The position numbers were made by a program, and so were the translations under genes. Positions 53,301-60,715 of a DNA stretch of 64,000 nucleotides are shown piece by piece (the stretch's first letter is position 1; every line of letters begins with the position of its first letter). The DNA is from Bacillota bacterium (lineage in GTDB: Bacteria; Bacillota; Clostridia; Lachnospirales; Lachnospiraceae). Location of the stretch: assembly GCA_023437715.1 (NCBI GenBank), contig JAEZFK010000035.1:62001-126000 (forward strand), in the 5' to 3' direction. The notes under the pieces are model-generated. The model did no database searches. It was given only the letters and a program-made list of their open reading frames with translations, and had not been told where the DNA came from.

Positions 53301-53387
53301 TTTTGACGCCGGAATATAGTAAGCCCTGTTCGGCATGGTATTTTCGTGAAGCAGATGCAGGTTTTCATAATGCTTTGGTACGATCAT
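50319..53387 (-). CDS. lacZ: Beta-galactosidase, GH2
   Basis: 1022 residues, the LacZ type, in order: sugar-binding domain, immunoglobulin-like domain, TIM barrel, second immunoglobulin-like domain and C-terminal beta-sandwich. The acid/base Glu is in VIWSMGNECSFG near residue 430 and the nucleophile Glu in KPFILCEYSHAMGNGPG near 505. The start is ATG 53387 (MIVPKHYENLHLLHEN) behind AGGAGG; the frame stays open to 53489. No signal peptide, so it is cytoplasmic. It is divergent from an AraC regulator. Confidence 0.95.
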   Translation of the reverse strand: MIVPKHYENLHLLHENTMPNRAYYIPASKRLFDLTENRTRSDRFQLLNGNWKFRYYDSIYDVKEEFFSEGYDISGYDEIPVPGCFQNYGYDKQQYTNVRYPFPMDPPYVPAENPCGAYVHHFVYERDGKAPRAYLNFEGVDSCFYLWLNGSYVGYSQVSHSTSEFDVTEYIREGENTLAVLVLKWCDGSYMEDQDKFRMTGIFRDVYLLKRPEAGIFDYFLTTTLKENKATVQAAVTYFGKEVPLNVRIYDSKGEPAAEWEGTARDGKILLTIENPVLWNAEQPYLYTVVLESENEVIVDRLGIREICVKDGVLYFNGEKIKFHGVNRHDSDPVTGFVITMEQMKRDLRLMKEHNVNAIRTSHYPNAPQFYHLYDEYGFYVIDEADNESHGTEDVYRKDRSVKSRVERWNEAIADNPEFIEATVDRTRRLVERDKNRPSVVIWSMGNECSFGCTFEAALAWTKEFDSSRLTHYEAARYRASGKTYHFDNLDLYSRMYPRLEEIHEYVGRNAGKPFILCEYSHAMGNGPGDLEDYFQVFQQYDTVCGGFVWEWCDHAIYQGRTLDGKPMYLYGGDHGEYPHDGNFCMDGLVYPDRRPHTGLKEFKNVYRPARVVSFDQEKKELMLHNYMDFVSLKDYAVLAFEVTSDGKVTAKGVLDGDSVPDIGPHGEGKISLDFEVPAAGKCYLKLSFFLRKKTALLEAGDLLGFEEILLKNEDGRNQTAVSLLKPSEAGTGERAGFEIREDDRYLFVNGEHFAYTYNKLTGCFVDMVFENAAIIERPMEYNIWRAPTDNDRYIKNEWKEAGYDRAISRAYETFCEVKNGRVEIKTVLSVTAAVIQRILTVEALWTIGKDGIVDGKLDVKKDGEFPELPRFGLRLFLPKAMDRVTYYGLGPVENYMDKRRASYHGLFTSGVKEMHEDYLRPQENGSRSDCDFVTVKGKRTSLSAVSEKAFSFQASVYTQEELAEKAHNYELIPSRCTVLCLDYRQDGIGSASCGPELLKKYRFDEEEFTFEVRLVPGKEDI

Positions 53388-53460
53388 GATTTTTTCCTCC
53401 TGATTATACATTATACTACCCCTATTATAAAAGGACGGGCCGGAAAATCCATATCTCATA

Positions 53461-53490
53461 TTAGACAAAACATGGACAAAATGATACAAT
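53461..53490 (+). promoter_or_regulatory. Promoter of the AraC gene divergent from lacZ
   Basis: TTAGAC (53461-53466), an 18-bp spacer, then TACAAT (53485-53490). Three GACAAAA copies lie at 53464, 53475 and 53492; they may bind the regulator, but the spacing is irregular. Confidence 0.45.
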
Positions 53491-53518
53491 AGACAAAAAC
53501 CGGAAAGGAGATGAGCAG

Positions 53519-54364
53519 ATGTATACCAATACCGGTTATATGACCCTGACCGAGGATGAGCTGGAGAATTACAGCATTCCCCTGAGGGCCAACTGCTGCG
53601 GCGTATACCGCCTTATTTCTCTTCCTGTCATGTCAACCACCCGCCTTGCCGGACGGCCGGATTATCAGATTTTGTACGTAGGGGCCGGACGGGCCTGGTT
53701 TACCCTTGACGGAAAAATCACAGAGGTATCCTCGGGAAACATGGTTCTTTACGAGCCTCACCAGTATCAGCAGTACGCCTATTATCTGGAGGATAAGCCG
53801 GAAATATTCTGGCTCCACTTTACCGGAGCGGATGCAGAGTCTCTCTTAAATCAGGCCGGATTCGGGGAAAATAAAGTTCTTTACACCGGCGTTTCTTCCA
53901 AATACCGGGAATTGTTTCTTTCCGTCATCCGGGAGCTGCAGCTGCCCCGCTCCTGTTCCCAGGAGCTTGCAGCCCTTCACTTAAGGCAGCTTTTCCTGCT
54001 CCTTAAGCGCCTTAGGGATGAGGGCGGATTCCAGAAAACGGAGATTCAGAAAGAAATGGAGCGGACAGTCCTTTATTTTCATGAAAACTTCTCAAAGAAT
54101 ATTGAAATCGACCGCTATGCCGGGGAGCTTCACATGAGCACCTGCTGGTTCATCCGGAGCTTTAAGCAGTATGTGGGAATGCCTCCCCAGAAATATCTGA
54201 CCTCCATACGGGTCAATAAGGCCAGGGAGCTGCTGGAAAGCACCGGCTATGGCATTGGGGAAATAGGAAATATTGTGGGCTATGATAATCCGCTGTATTT
54301 CAGCCGGATCTTTAAGAAGCAGACCGGTGTTTCACCGGCAGAATATCGAAAGGCGGCCAGATAA
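53519..54364 (+). CDS. AraC family regulator of the divergent beta-galactosidase gene
   Basis: 281 residues. N-terminal AraC-binding cupin (YQILYVGAGRAWFTLDGK, then LHFTGADAESLL) and a C-terminal double HTH (IDRYAGELHMSTCWFIRSFK, then IVGYDNPLYFSRIFKKQTG). AAAGGAG precedes the ATG. Divergence from lacZ with a 131-bp shared region makes it the likely local activator; the inducer is unproven. Confidence 0.88.
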   Translation: MYTNTGYMTLTEDELENYSIPLRANCCGVYRLISLPVMSTTRLAGRPDYQILYVGAGRAWFTLDGKITEVSSGNMVLYEPHQYQQYAYYLEDKPEIFWLHFTGADAESLLNQAGFGENKVLYTGVSSKYRELFLSVIRELQLPRSCSQELAALHLRQLFLLLKRLRDEGGFQKTEIQKEMERTVLYFHENFSKNIEIDRYAGELHMSTCWFIRSFKQYVGMPPQKYLTSIRVNKARELLESTGYGIGEIGNIVGYDNPLYFSRIFKKQTGVSPAEYRKAAR

Positions 54365-54383
54365 ATCATAGTGCTTTTAGCCG

Positions 54384-54418
54384 AAAAAGGAGCGGGAACC
54401 ATGTCCCACTCCTTTTTT
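54384..54418. terminator. Bidirectional terminator
   Basis: AAAAAGGAGCGGGA and TCCCACTCCTTTTT pair with one mismatch around a short loop. It separates the AraC gene from the convergent small-gene pair. Confidence 0.8.
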
Positions 54419-54434
54419 ATAAAGACTCCCAAAA

Positions 54435-54596
54435 TCACTTCATTTTCTCTGCAATCCGGCTCATAATCCGACTCATTTTCTCATATTTTTTAAGAAAGGA
54501 TTCTGCACTGGCCTCAATCATTTCCTCTTCCGTAACATCGGAAAAATCCACTTCATAACCTGCTCTTTCTGCCAGCACTTCAATATATTGATCCAT
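54435..54596 (-). CDS. Small protein of unknown function (53 aa), second gene of a two-gene unit
   Basis: The product begins MDQYIEVLAERAGYEVDF and ends KYEKMSRIMSRIAEKMK; it looks acidic then helical and basic. AGGTGGAG precedes the ATG. It follows the next small gene by nine bases, so the two are co-transcribed. I recognise no family. Its size and pairing fit a small regulatory or toxin-antitoxin component. Confidence 0.6.
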   Translation of the reverse strand: MDQYIEVLAERAGYEVDFSDVTEEEMIEASAESFLKKYEKMSRIMSRIAEKMK

Positions 54597-54605
54597 ACAC
54601 TCCAC

Positions 54606-54773
54606 CTATTTAATGGTATACTGTGATATAACCTCTTGAATTGTCAAAGAAGTGGATTGCTGCCCGGATGCACAACGAACCAGTCTCTCATATTCCGACT
54701 TTTTCAGTCTCATTCCCTCTATTGCCATAGTTCCGGCAACCTGCCTGGCTAACTTTACCGCGTCTTTTTTCAA
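54606..54773 (-). CDS. Small protein (55 aa) resembling the VbhA antitoxin family
   Basis: The start is TTG 54773 behind GGAGGTG. The sequence KLARQVAGTMAIEGMRLKKS, then a helix ending in a VRCASG turn, matches the pattern of VbhA-type antitoxin domains (MAIEGM followed by a G-containing turn), which inhibit Fic toxins. No Fic gene is nearby. An extended -10 (TGGTATAAT on the minus strand, about 54803-54811) precedes it. The similarity is by eye over about 20 residues. Confidence 0.6.
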   Translation of the reverse strand: MKKDAVKLARQVAGTMAIEGMRLKKSEYERLVRCASGQQSTSLTIQEVISQYTIK

Positions 54774-54839
54774 ATCGCTTCACCTCCGCACCTATCATCA
54801 TTATACCAAAAAACCGGATGATATACTACAGTTTATTTT

Positions 54840-55655
54840 TCATCGCTCCACCAACCGGTACGTCTGCCTGTACTCCTTTGGCGTTATCCCCATATATTTC
54901 TTAAATATTCTCCGGAAATAATCCACATCCTGATATCCGCACTGATAGGCGATCTCATTTCCGGTCAGATTGCTTTCAATGAGCAGCCTGCATGCCCGGT
55001 TGAGCCTTGTTTCATGGATTCCCTCTGTCAGGGTTTTTCCATTGACCGCGCGGTATACGCGTCCCAGATAATCCGGACTGCATTCCAGCTTTTCCGCCAG
55101 TATGGAGGAGGATAATGGCTCTTCCAGATGGTTGCGGATATACTGTCCGGCCTGATTTGCCAGAAGCACCTTCTGGCCGTTTACCTCCATGGGTGAAAGA
55201 GAATCGCTTAACTCGCACAAAAGCTCCAGCAGGACCAGGTTTAAGATGGTCCTGTCCTCCCTGCACACGTTCTGCCTCTTGATAAACCGGCGGAACAGCT
55301 CCTCAAACTGTTCCGGCTTCCGGATCCGGATCAGCTGAGGTAAGGACATAATATCCTTTCCGGTCCGCACCGCCTCTTCCTCCAGATGAAAATGAAGCCA
55401 ATAAAAATTTAAGTTTTCCTCAAACTCCCTGGTCCCCCAGTGATGCCTTCCCGGAAAGAGAATCAAAGCCTCCCCTTCCTCCACATGATAGCTTACGTCC
55501 TCTTCTGCAATTCCCAAGGTCCCGGAGCTTACATAAATAATCTCAAAGGAATCCATGACTCTGTCCGCATGGCGTCCCTTTCCCTCTGTGACCAGATAGC
55601 CCGCATTTAAAGCCCGTACCGGCAGTACGGCTTTCAGATGTAATAAATGTTCCAT
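54840..55655 (-). CDS. AraC family regulator divergent from the MFS gene
   Basis: 271 residues. Cupin sensor part with MDSFEIIYVSSGTLGI and a histidine pair in FPGRHHWGTREFE and FYWLHFHLE, then the double HTH (LAEKLECSPDYLGRVYRAVN, CGYQDVDYFRRIFKKYMG, TPKEYR). The start at ATG 55655 follows CAGGGAG; the frame is open to 55763. It is divergent from the MFS carrier, its likely target. Confidence 0.88.
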   Translation of the reverse strand: MEHLLHLKAVLPVRALNAGYLVTEGKGRHADRVMDSFEIIYVSSGTLGIAEEDVSYHVEEGEALILFPGRHHWGTREFEENLNFYWLHFHLEEEAVRTGKDIMSLPQLIRIRKPEQFEELFRRFIKRQNVCREDRTILNLVLLELLCELSDSLSPMEVNGQKVLLANQAGQYIRNHLEEPLSSSILAEKLECSPDYLGRVYRAVNGKTLTEGIHETRLNRACRLLIESNLTGNEIAYQCGYQDVDYFRRIFKKYMGITPKEYRQTYRLVER

Positions 55656-55837
55656 ATTTCTCCCTGCTGCCCTTAGTCGGAATCTTCCAGTTTTTATCTC
55701 CTTTTTCCTCTTGTATCTTTTCCATGAAACTGGCAATATAGAGGCAGGAAAACCAAAGGGCATTATTACACTAAAGAATAGCAGATATTTAACAAAAAGA
55801 AAAGGGGATTGCGGCAGATTTGCCGCTGGAAATAATA

Positions 55838-57157
55838 ATGGAAACAGTATTGCTTTTTAAAGAAAAAGTCCGCCGCGCCTGCACCGGCCCGGCAGCCATG
55901 ACAGAAGCTGATTTTTCCAGGGGCAGAAAGCTGTTTATCGCAGAAGGCTGCTGCGCCAACGGAATCGTGACTCTGACCACCGGAGCCTTTCTTTCCGGCT
56001 ACGCGAGTTCCCTGGGAGCGGATGACTCCATCAACGGAATCATCGGGGCCATTCCCGTCCTTTTATGCACGCTTCAGATGTTTTCCTCCATTATACTGGA
56101 AAGCTTAAGCCGCAAAAAGGGGCTGATTTCCGGATTCTCTTTCCTCCACAGGCTTCTTCTGGCATCCATCTTTTTTGTTCCCCTGTTTATAAGAAATCCG
56201 GCGCTCCGCCTTACTGCGGTCATCGGAATCTATGGGATTGCCCACTTTTTCGGAGCATCCGTGGGAACCGGAACAGGGAACTGGATTCTGCAGCTGGTTC
56301 CTCAGAATATACGGGGAAATTATCTTGGGTTAAAGGATTCCTTTGCCTTTGCCTTTTCCACGGTCATAAGCCTTATCATGGGCTGGGTCATGGACTGGTT
56401 CCGAAGAGACAATCTGGAACAGACCGGTTTTCTGGTGGTGGGGACCGTAGTCTTTCTTATCGCCTGCACCGACTTCTGGTGCCTGTCCTCCATCAAAGAA
56501 CCGGAAAGCGCCGTGCACCGCCAGAAGCTTAAAAGCGCCGTATACGAGCCTCTGGCGGACAGAGAATACCGGAAGGTCATGTTTGCCTATATGTTCTGGA
56601 ACCTGGCGCTTCAGATTGCAGGTCCCTTTTTCAGCGTATACATGGTAACGGGACTGAAGATGGACTACACCTATATCACCTTCCTGGGCCTTATTTCCTC
56701 CACAGTCCGTGTTATTTCCGCCTGGCTTTGGGGACGTCTGGCCGACGCCACCTCCTGGCTTCTGGCCGCCCGTCTGTCCATGGGACTTTTGGGTCTGATC
56801 CACGGAAGCTGGCTGTTTATGACCCCGGAAACCTGCTATGCCCTTCAGCCGGTTTTACAGGCATTGTCCGGCGCAGCCTGGGGCGGGATCGCCATTTCCG
56901 TCTTTAACCTTCAGTACCACTATGCCCCTACGGAAAAACGGGTCCTTTACGTCAGCTCCAATTCCTCCTATGCCGGGCTTTGCGGTTTTCTCGCCACCAT
57001 GCTGGGAGCCGCCCTTCTGAAGGTTCTTCCAACCTTTGAAATCGGAGGCTTCCATGTGGGAGGAATGCAGCTTCTTTTCCTTCTCTCAGGAAGCCTGATC
57101 TGGGGCTGTGTTCTGTACATGGGAAAGCTGCGCTCCCAAGGTCCTGTTTCCAATTAA
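55838..57157 (+). CDS. MFS transporter
   Basis: 439 residues with about twelve hydrophobic segments, for example TLTTGAFLSGYASSLGADD and GIYGIAHFFGASVGTGTGNW. The N-terminal 35 residues are cytoplasmic. The subfamily is unclear; together with the AraC regulator and nearby glycosidases a sugar role is likely. The ATG at 55838 has only a weak GGA; a stem-loop GCGGCA/TGCCGC (55811-55828) lies just before it. The stop overlaps that of the convergent araR gene. Confidence 0.85.
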   Translation: METVLLFKEKVRRACTGPAAMTEADFSRGRKLFIAEGCCANGIVTLTTGAFLSGYASSLGADDSINGIIGAIPVLLCTLQMFSSIILESLSRKKGLISGFSFLHRLLLASIFFVPLFIRNPALRLTAVIGIYGIAHFFGASVGTGTGNWILQLVPQNIRGNYLGLKDSFAFAFSTVISLIMGWVMDWFRRDNLEQTGFLVVGTVVFLIACTDFWCLSSIKEPESAVHRQKLKSAVYEPLADREYRKVMFAYMFWNLALQIAGPFFSVYMVTGLKMDYTYITFLGLISSTVRVISAWLWGRLADATSWLLAARLSMGLLGLIHGSWLFMTPETCYALQPVLQALSGAAWGGIAISVFNLQYHYAPTEKRVLYVSSNSSYAGLCGFLATMLGAALLKVLPTFEIGGFHVGGMQLLFLLSGSLIWGCVLYMGKLRSQGPVSN

Positions 57158-58260
57158 TTCGTCTCCCGCCGGTCCTTTGTGGATTCCCGGACCATCAGCT
57201 TGGGCTTTAACAGCCGCTCTACCCTGCTTTCTTCATCAGGGACGCTGTTCATCTTTTCTAAAAGAAGCTCCGCCGCCATGGCCCCCAGGCGCTCCTGGGG
57301 GTGGGCGATAGTGGTCAGCTTCACCGACCCGTTTTCCGCCGTAAAGGAATTGTCATAGCCTGTGACGGAAATGTCCTCCGGCACGTTCAGCCCCCATTTT
57401 CTCAGGGCATTTATGATCTCAAAAGCGATCTGGTCATTGTAGCAGACAATTCCGTCTATCACTCTTCCCGCTTCCAGCATTACCTTTAAAACTCCCGACG
57501 GCTTTATGGTCCGGTCCTCGGTATGAAACCAGATCACCATGTCCGGATCATAGGGAAATCCCCCCTCCTGAAGAGCCTTCACATACCCTTTATGGCGGTC
57601 CTTTCCCTGGCTGTCATCTGCCTTGAAGATTCCAAGAATATGCTTATGGCCCAGATCAATTAAATGCTTTGTGACAAGATAGCCCCCCATACGGTCATCC
57701 ATCAGGATGTGAGGCTTATTTTTCATCTCCACATAATATCCCTGTATGAACACGTAAGGGATCTGGTAAAAATCCAGCTTGTCATAAAGTCCCTTATGGC
57801 CGCACATGATCTCGCTTTTGCTCGGCTCAATGATGAGGCCGTCAATGTCCTTTTCCAGGATCTCCTCCAGGCACCTGCATTCCTTCCGCCTGCTGTTTCC
57901 CGTATTTTTCAGTATGATGCTGTACCCTTCCGCTGTGAGCACGCTGTCGATCCCCTGGATCAGCCGGGGGAAAATATAGTCGGACAAATAGGTGGTGATA
58001 ACCGCAACATTTCCCGACCCCTTTTTACCTCCGGCTTTTCTGGAAACAAAGGTACCACGGCCGTGCTCGGCCTCGATGAACCCTTCCTGCTCCAGAATGG
58101 AAAGGGCCTTTCTCACCGTATGGCGGCTCACATGACAGGAGGCCGACAGCTCATTTTCCGAAGGAAGCCGGTCTCCCGGCTTTCTCTTCCCCGAAATAAT
58201 GTCCTCTTTCAGTTCTTCCATCAATACGTAATACTTTGTTTTTCCGCTGTCTTCCGCCAT
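57154..58260 (-). CDS. araR: GntR/LacI hybrid arabinose repressor AraR
   Basis: 368 residues. An N-terminal GntR winged helix (ISGKRKPGDRLPSENELSAS, then VSRHTVRKALSILEQEGF) is joined to a LacI/GalR-type sugar-binding domain (GVAVITTY..., HILMDDRMGGYLVTKHLIDLGHKHI, ISVTGYDNS). This is the AraR architecture, released by L-arabinose. AAGGAG precedes ATG 58260. It is the last gene in the arabinose run, 10 nt after araD. Confidence 0.93.
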   Translation of the reverse strand: MAEDSGKTKYYVLMEELKEDIISGKRKPGDRLPSENELSASCHVSRHTVRKALSILEQEGFIEAEHGRGTFVSRKAGGKKGSGNVAVITTYLSDYIFPRLIQGIDSVLTAEGYSIILKNTGNSRRKECRCLEEILEKDIDGLIIEPSKSEIMCGHKGLYDKLDFYQIPYVFIQGYYVEMKNKPHILMDDRMGGYLVTKHLIDLGHKHILGIFKADDSQGKDRHKGYVKALQEGGFPYDPDMVIWFHTEDRTIKPSGVLKVMLEAGRVIDGIVCYNDQIAFEIINALRKWGLNVPEDISVTGYDNSFTAENGSVKLTTIAHPQERLGAMAAELLLEKMNSVPDEESRVERLLKPKLMVRESTKDRRETN

Positions 58261-58270
58261 ATGGAGCTCC

Positions 58271-58972
58271 TTAGGATTTATTTGATTTCTGGCCGTAATA
58301 GGCGTTTGGTCCATGCTTGCGCATAAAGTGCTTATCCTGCATGCACTGGGGCGCCGGGGCCACCGACGGATTTAACAGCTCGGTCATTAAGTTCATCCGG
58401 GCGATCTCTTCCAGGACCACAGCATTGTGAACGGCATTAGCCGCATCAGTTCCCCAGGTAAAGGGACCGTGGTTTTTGCAGAGAACCCCCGGCACGTGCA
58501 TGGGGTCTTTCCCCTGAAAGGCTTCCACAATCACCAGCCCTGTGTTCTTTTCGTATCCCTCTTCGATCTCCTCAGGAGTTAAGTTTCTGGCGCAGGGGAT
58601 CTCTCCGTAAAAATAATCCGCATGGGTGGTGCCGTAGCAGGGCAGAGCCCGCCCGGCCTGGGCCCAGGAGGTAGCCATGGGAGAATGGGTGTGAACCACT
58701 CCTCCAATGGCCGGAAATGCCTTGTAAAGCTCTAAATGGGTGGCTGTATCAGAGGAAGGATTCATCTCCCCCTCCACCTTGTTTCCCTCTAAATCCATGA
58801 CCACCAGATCCTGGGGAGTAAGGCTCTCATAATCCACTCCGCTGGGCTTAATGACAAAAAGCCCGGCTTCCCTGTCAATGCCGCTGACATTTCCCCATGT
58901 ATAAGTGATGAGCCCTCTTTTGGGAAGCTCCATATTCGCTTCATATACTTTTCTTTTCAGTTCTTCCAGCAT
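58271..58972 (-). CDS. araD: L-ribulose-5-phosphate 4-epimerase
   Basis: 233 residues of the class II aldolase/AraD fold. Zinc-site histidines are seen in VVHTHSPMATSWAQ and in TTHADYFYGEIPC; ITYTWGNVSGID opens the protein. It converts L-ribulose-5-P to D-xylulose-5-P. AAAGGGAT lies before the ATG. It lies between the kinase gene and araR in the same direction. Confidence 0.96.
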   Translation of the reverse strand: MLEELKRKVYEANMELPKRGLITYTWGNVSGIDREAGLFVIKPSGVDYESLTPQDLVVMDLEGNKVEGEMNPSSDTATHLELYKAFPAIGGVVHTHSPMATSWAQAGRALPCYGTTHADYFYGEIPCARNLTPEEIEEGYEKNTGLVIVEAFQGKDPMHVPGVLCKNHGPFTWGTDAANAVHNAVVLEEIARMNLMTELLNPSVAPAPQCMQDKHFMRKHGPNAYYGQKSNKS

Positions 58973-59023
58973 GTGATTTTATCCCTTTCCTCGTTTTTGT
59001 CCAGCTTTTCCGGACATCCTACT

Positions 59024-60622
59024 TCATTTTAAACGGTCTACTGCGGCCCGCTCAATGGAAAGGCCCTCTTCATACCGCTTCATGAAAGCCCGAAAGCCCG
59101 CTTCATCCGCAGGGTCCGGCTCCATCCGGGTTCCCGACTGGCCATGAAATACCTTTTGAGCCAGATACTCATCCAGGGTCTCCCTTTCTTCTTTCCGCAG
59201 CATGTAAGAGGCCAGAAGCGCCGCGCCCCAGGCTCCCCCTTCTCCCGCTGTTTCCATGACGGAGACAGGAACTCCCATGGCAGCCGCCATGATCTTCTGC
59301 CCCACGTCCTTTGTCTTAAAGAGTCCTCCATGGCCCAGCAGGACGTCCAGCTTTACCCCTTCCTCATACAGAATATCCATTCCGATCTTTAAAGCTCCCA
59401 GGGCTGTATACAGATGAACCCTCATAAAATTCGCCAGGTTGAACCGGCTTTCCGGCGTGCGGACAAAAAGAGGCCGCCCCTCTTCAAAATGGGTGATGTG
59501 CTCTCCTGAAAGATATCCGTAGGAGAGAAGGCCGCCGCCGTCCTTGTCGCCCTCCAAGGCTTTCCGGTAGAGATTGGAAAACAGAGTGTTTTTATCGGTT
59601 TTTATGCCCATGGTTTCCGCAAATTCCTCAAACAGAGATACCCAGGCATTTAAATCCGATGTGCAGTTGTTGCAGTGGACCATGGCAACCGAATCCCCGG
59701 CAGGGGTTGTCACCAGATCAATTTCCGGATAAACCTTTGAAAGTTCTTTTTCCAGCACCACCATGGCAAACACGCTGGTTCCGGCAGATACATTTCCCGT
59801 CCTTCTGGCTACGCTGTTGGTGGCGGTCATTCCGGTTCCGGCGTCTCCCTCAGGCGGGCACAAGGGGATTCCTGCCCTTAGATTCCCGCTCACATCAAGA
59901 AGCCTTGCTCCCTCCTCTGTCAGGGTACCCGCTTCCTCTCCCGCTGTCAATACCTGAGGCAGTATATCCCGGAGCTTCCAGGGCAGATTTTCGGAGGCAA
60001 TCAGTTGGTCAAACTGCTCCACCATCCGTTCATTGTAGTCTTTCGTGCTGCTGTCCACCGGGAACATACCTGCACAGTCTCCGATTCCCAGCACCCTTTT
60101 TCCTGTCAGCTTCCAGTGCACATACCCTTCCAGAGTGATGAGATAATCAATCTCCGGCACATGGGCTTCCTTGTTGAGAATGGCCTGGTATAAATGAGCG
60201 ATGCTCCATCTCTGGGGAATGTGATAGGAAAGCAGCTCCGTCAGCTTCTCCGAAGCTTCCTCTGTCATGGTATTTCTCCAGGTACGGAAAGGAACCAGTA
60301 TTTTCCCCTCCTTGTTAAAGGCCATGTATCCGTGCATCATGGCGGAAAAGCAGATGGCTCCGATATTTGTCAGAACCTCTCCGTACTGCTCCTTTACATC
60401 CTCCGCCATCTTCCGGTAGCTGTCCTGTACCCCCTTCCAGATATCGGGAATGGAATAGGTCCAGACCCCGTCCACATACTGATTTTCCCATTCATGGCTG
60501 CCGGAAGCGATGGGCTCGTGATTTTCATCCACCAGCACGGCTTTGATCCTGGTGGAACCCAGCTCGATTCCAAGGGCGGTTCTGCCTTCCCGTACAGCAG
60601 CTGCAATTATATTTTTATCCAT
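59024..60622 (-). CDS. araK: FGGY-family ribulokinase (AraK-type)
   Basis: 532 residues. ALGIELGSTRIKAVLVDEN holds the first ATP motif, and an FGGY kinase core with CSAMMHGYMAF, RTWRNTMTEEAS and VLLGHGGLFKTKDVGQKIM follows. It differs from the classical AraB ribulokinase in its opening and length; clostridia are known to use a separate FGGY enzyme named AraK, and the operon position between araA and araD fits that role. The start at ATG 60622 follows CAGGAGG; earlier codons in the frame lie in the leader. Confidence 0.85.
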   Translation of the reverse strand: MDKNIIAAAVREGRTALGIELGSTRIKAVLVDENHEPIASGSHEWENQYVDGVWTYSIPDIWKGVQDSYRKMAEDVKEQYGEVLTNIGAICFSAMMHGYMAFNKEGKILVPFRTWRNTMTEEASEKLTELLSYHIPQRWSIAHLYQAILNKEAHVPEIDYLITLEGYVHWKLTGKRVLGIGDCAGMFPVDSSTKDYNERMVEQFDQLIASENLPWKLRDILPQVLTAGEEAGTLTEEGARLLDVSGNLRAGIPLCPPEGDAGTGMTATNSVARRTGNVSAGTSVFAMVVLEKELSKVYPEIDLVTTPAGDSVAMVHCNNCTSDLNAWVSLFEEFAETMGIKTDKNTLFSNLYRKALEGDKDGGGLLSYGYLSGEHITHFEEGRPLFVRTPESRFNLANFMRVHLYTALGALKIGMDILYEEGVKLDVLLGHGGLFKTKDVGQKIMAAAMGVPVSVMETAGEGGAWGAALLASYMLRKEERETLDEYLAQKVFHGQSGTRMEPDPADEAGFRAFMKRYEEGLSIERAAVDRLK

Positions 60623-60715
60623 TGAAAACCCCTCCTGTAAAAAAATCAGGCCCGCCCCTCTGCGAGAGAGGGGCGAACCCCGTTGCAAACGTCATCTCGC
60701 CTTTTAATTACCTTA

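Noticed and set aside
53464..53498. Three GACAAAA copies as a defined AraC operator
   Set aside because: Their spacing (11 and 17 bp) does not follow helical-turn direct-repeat patterns, and the sequence is A-rich, so chance is likely.
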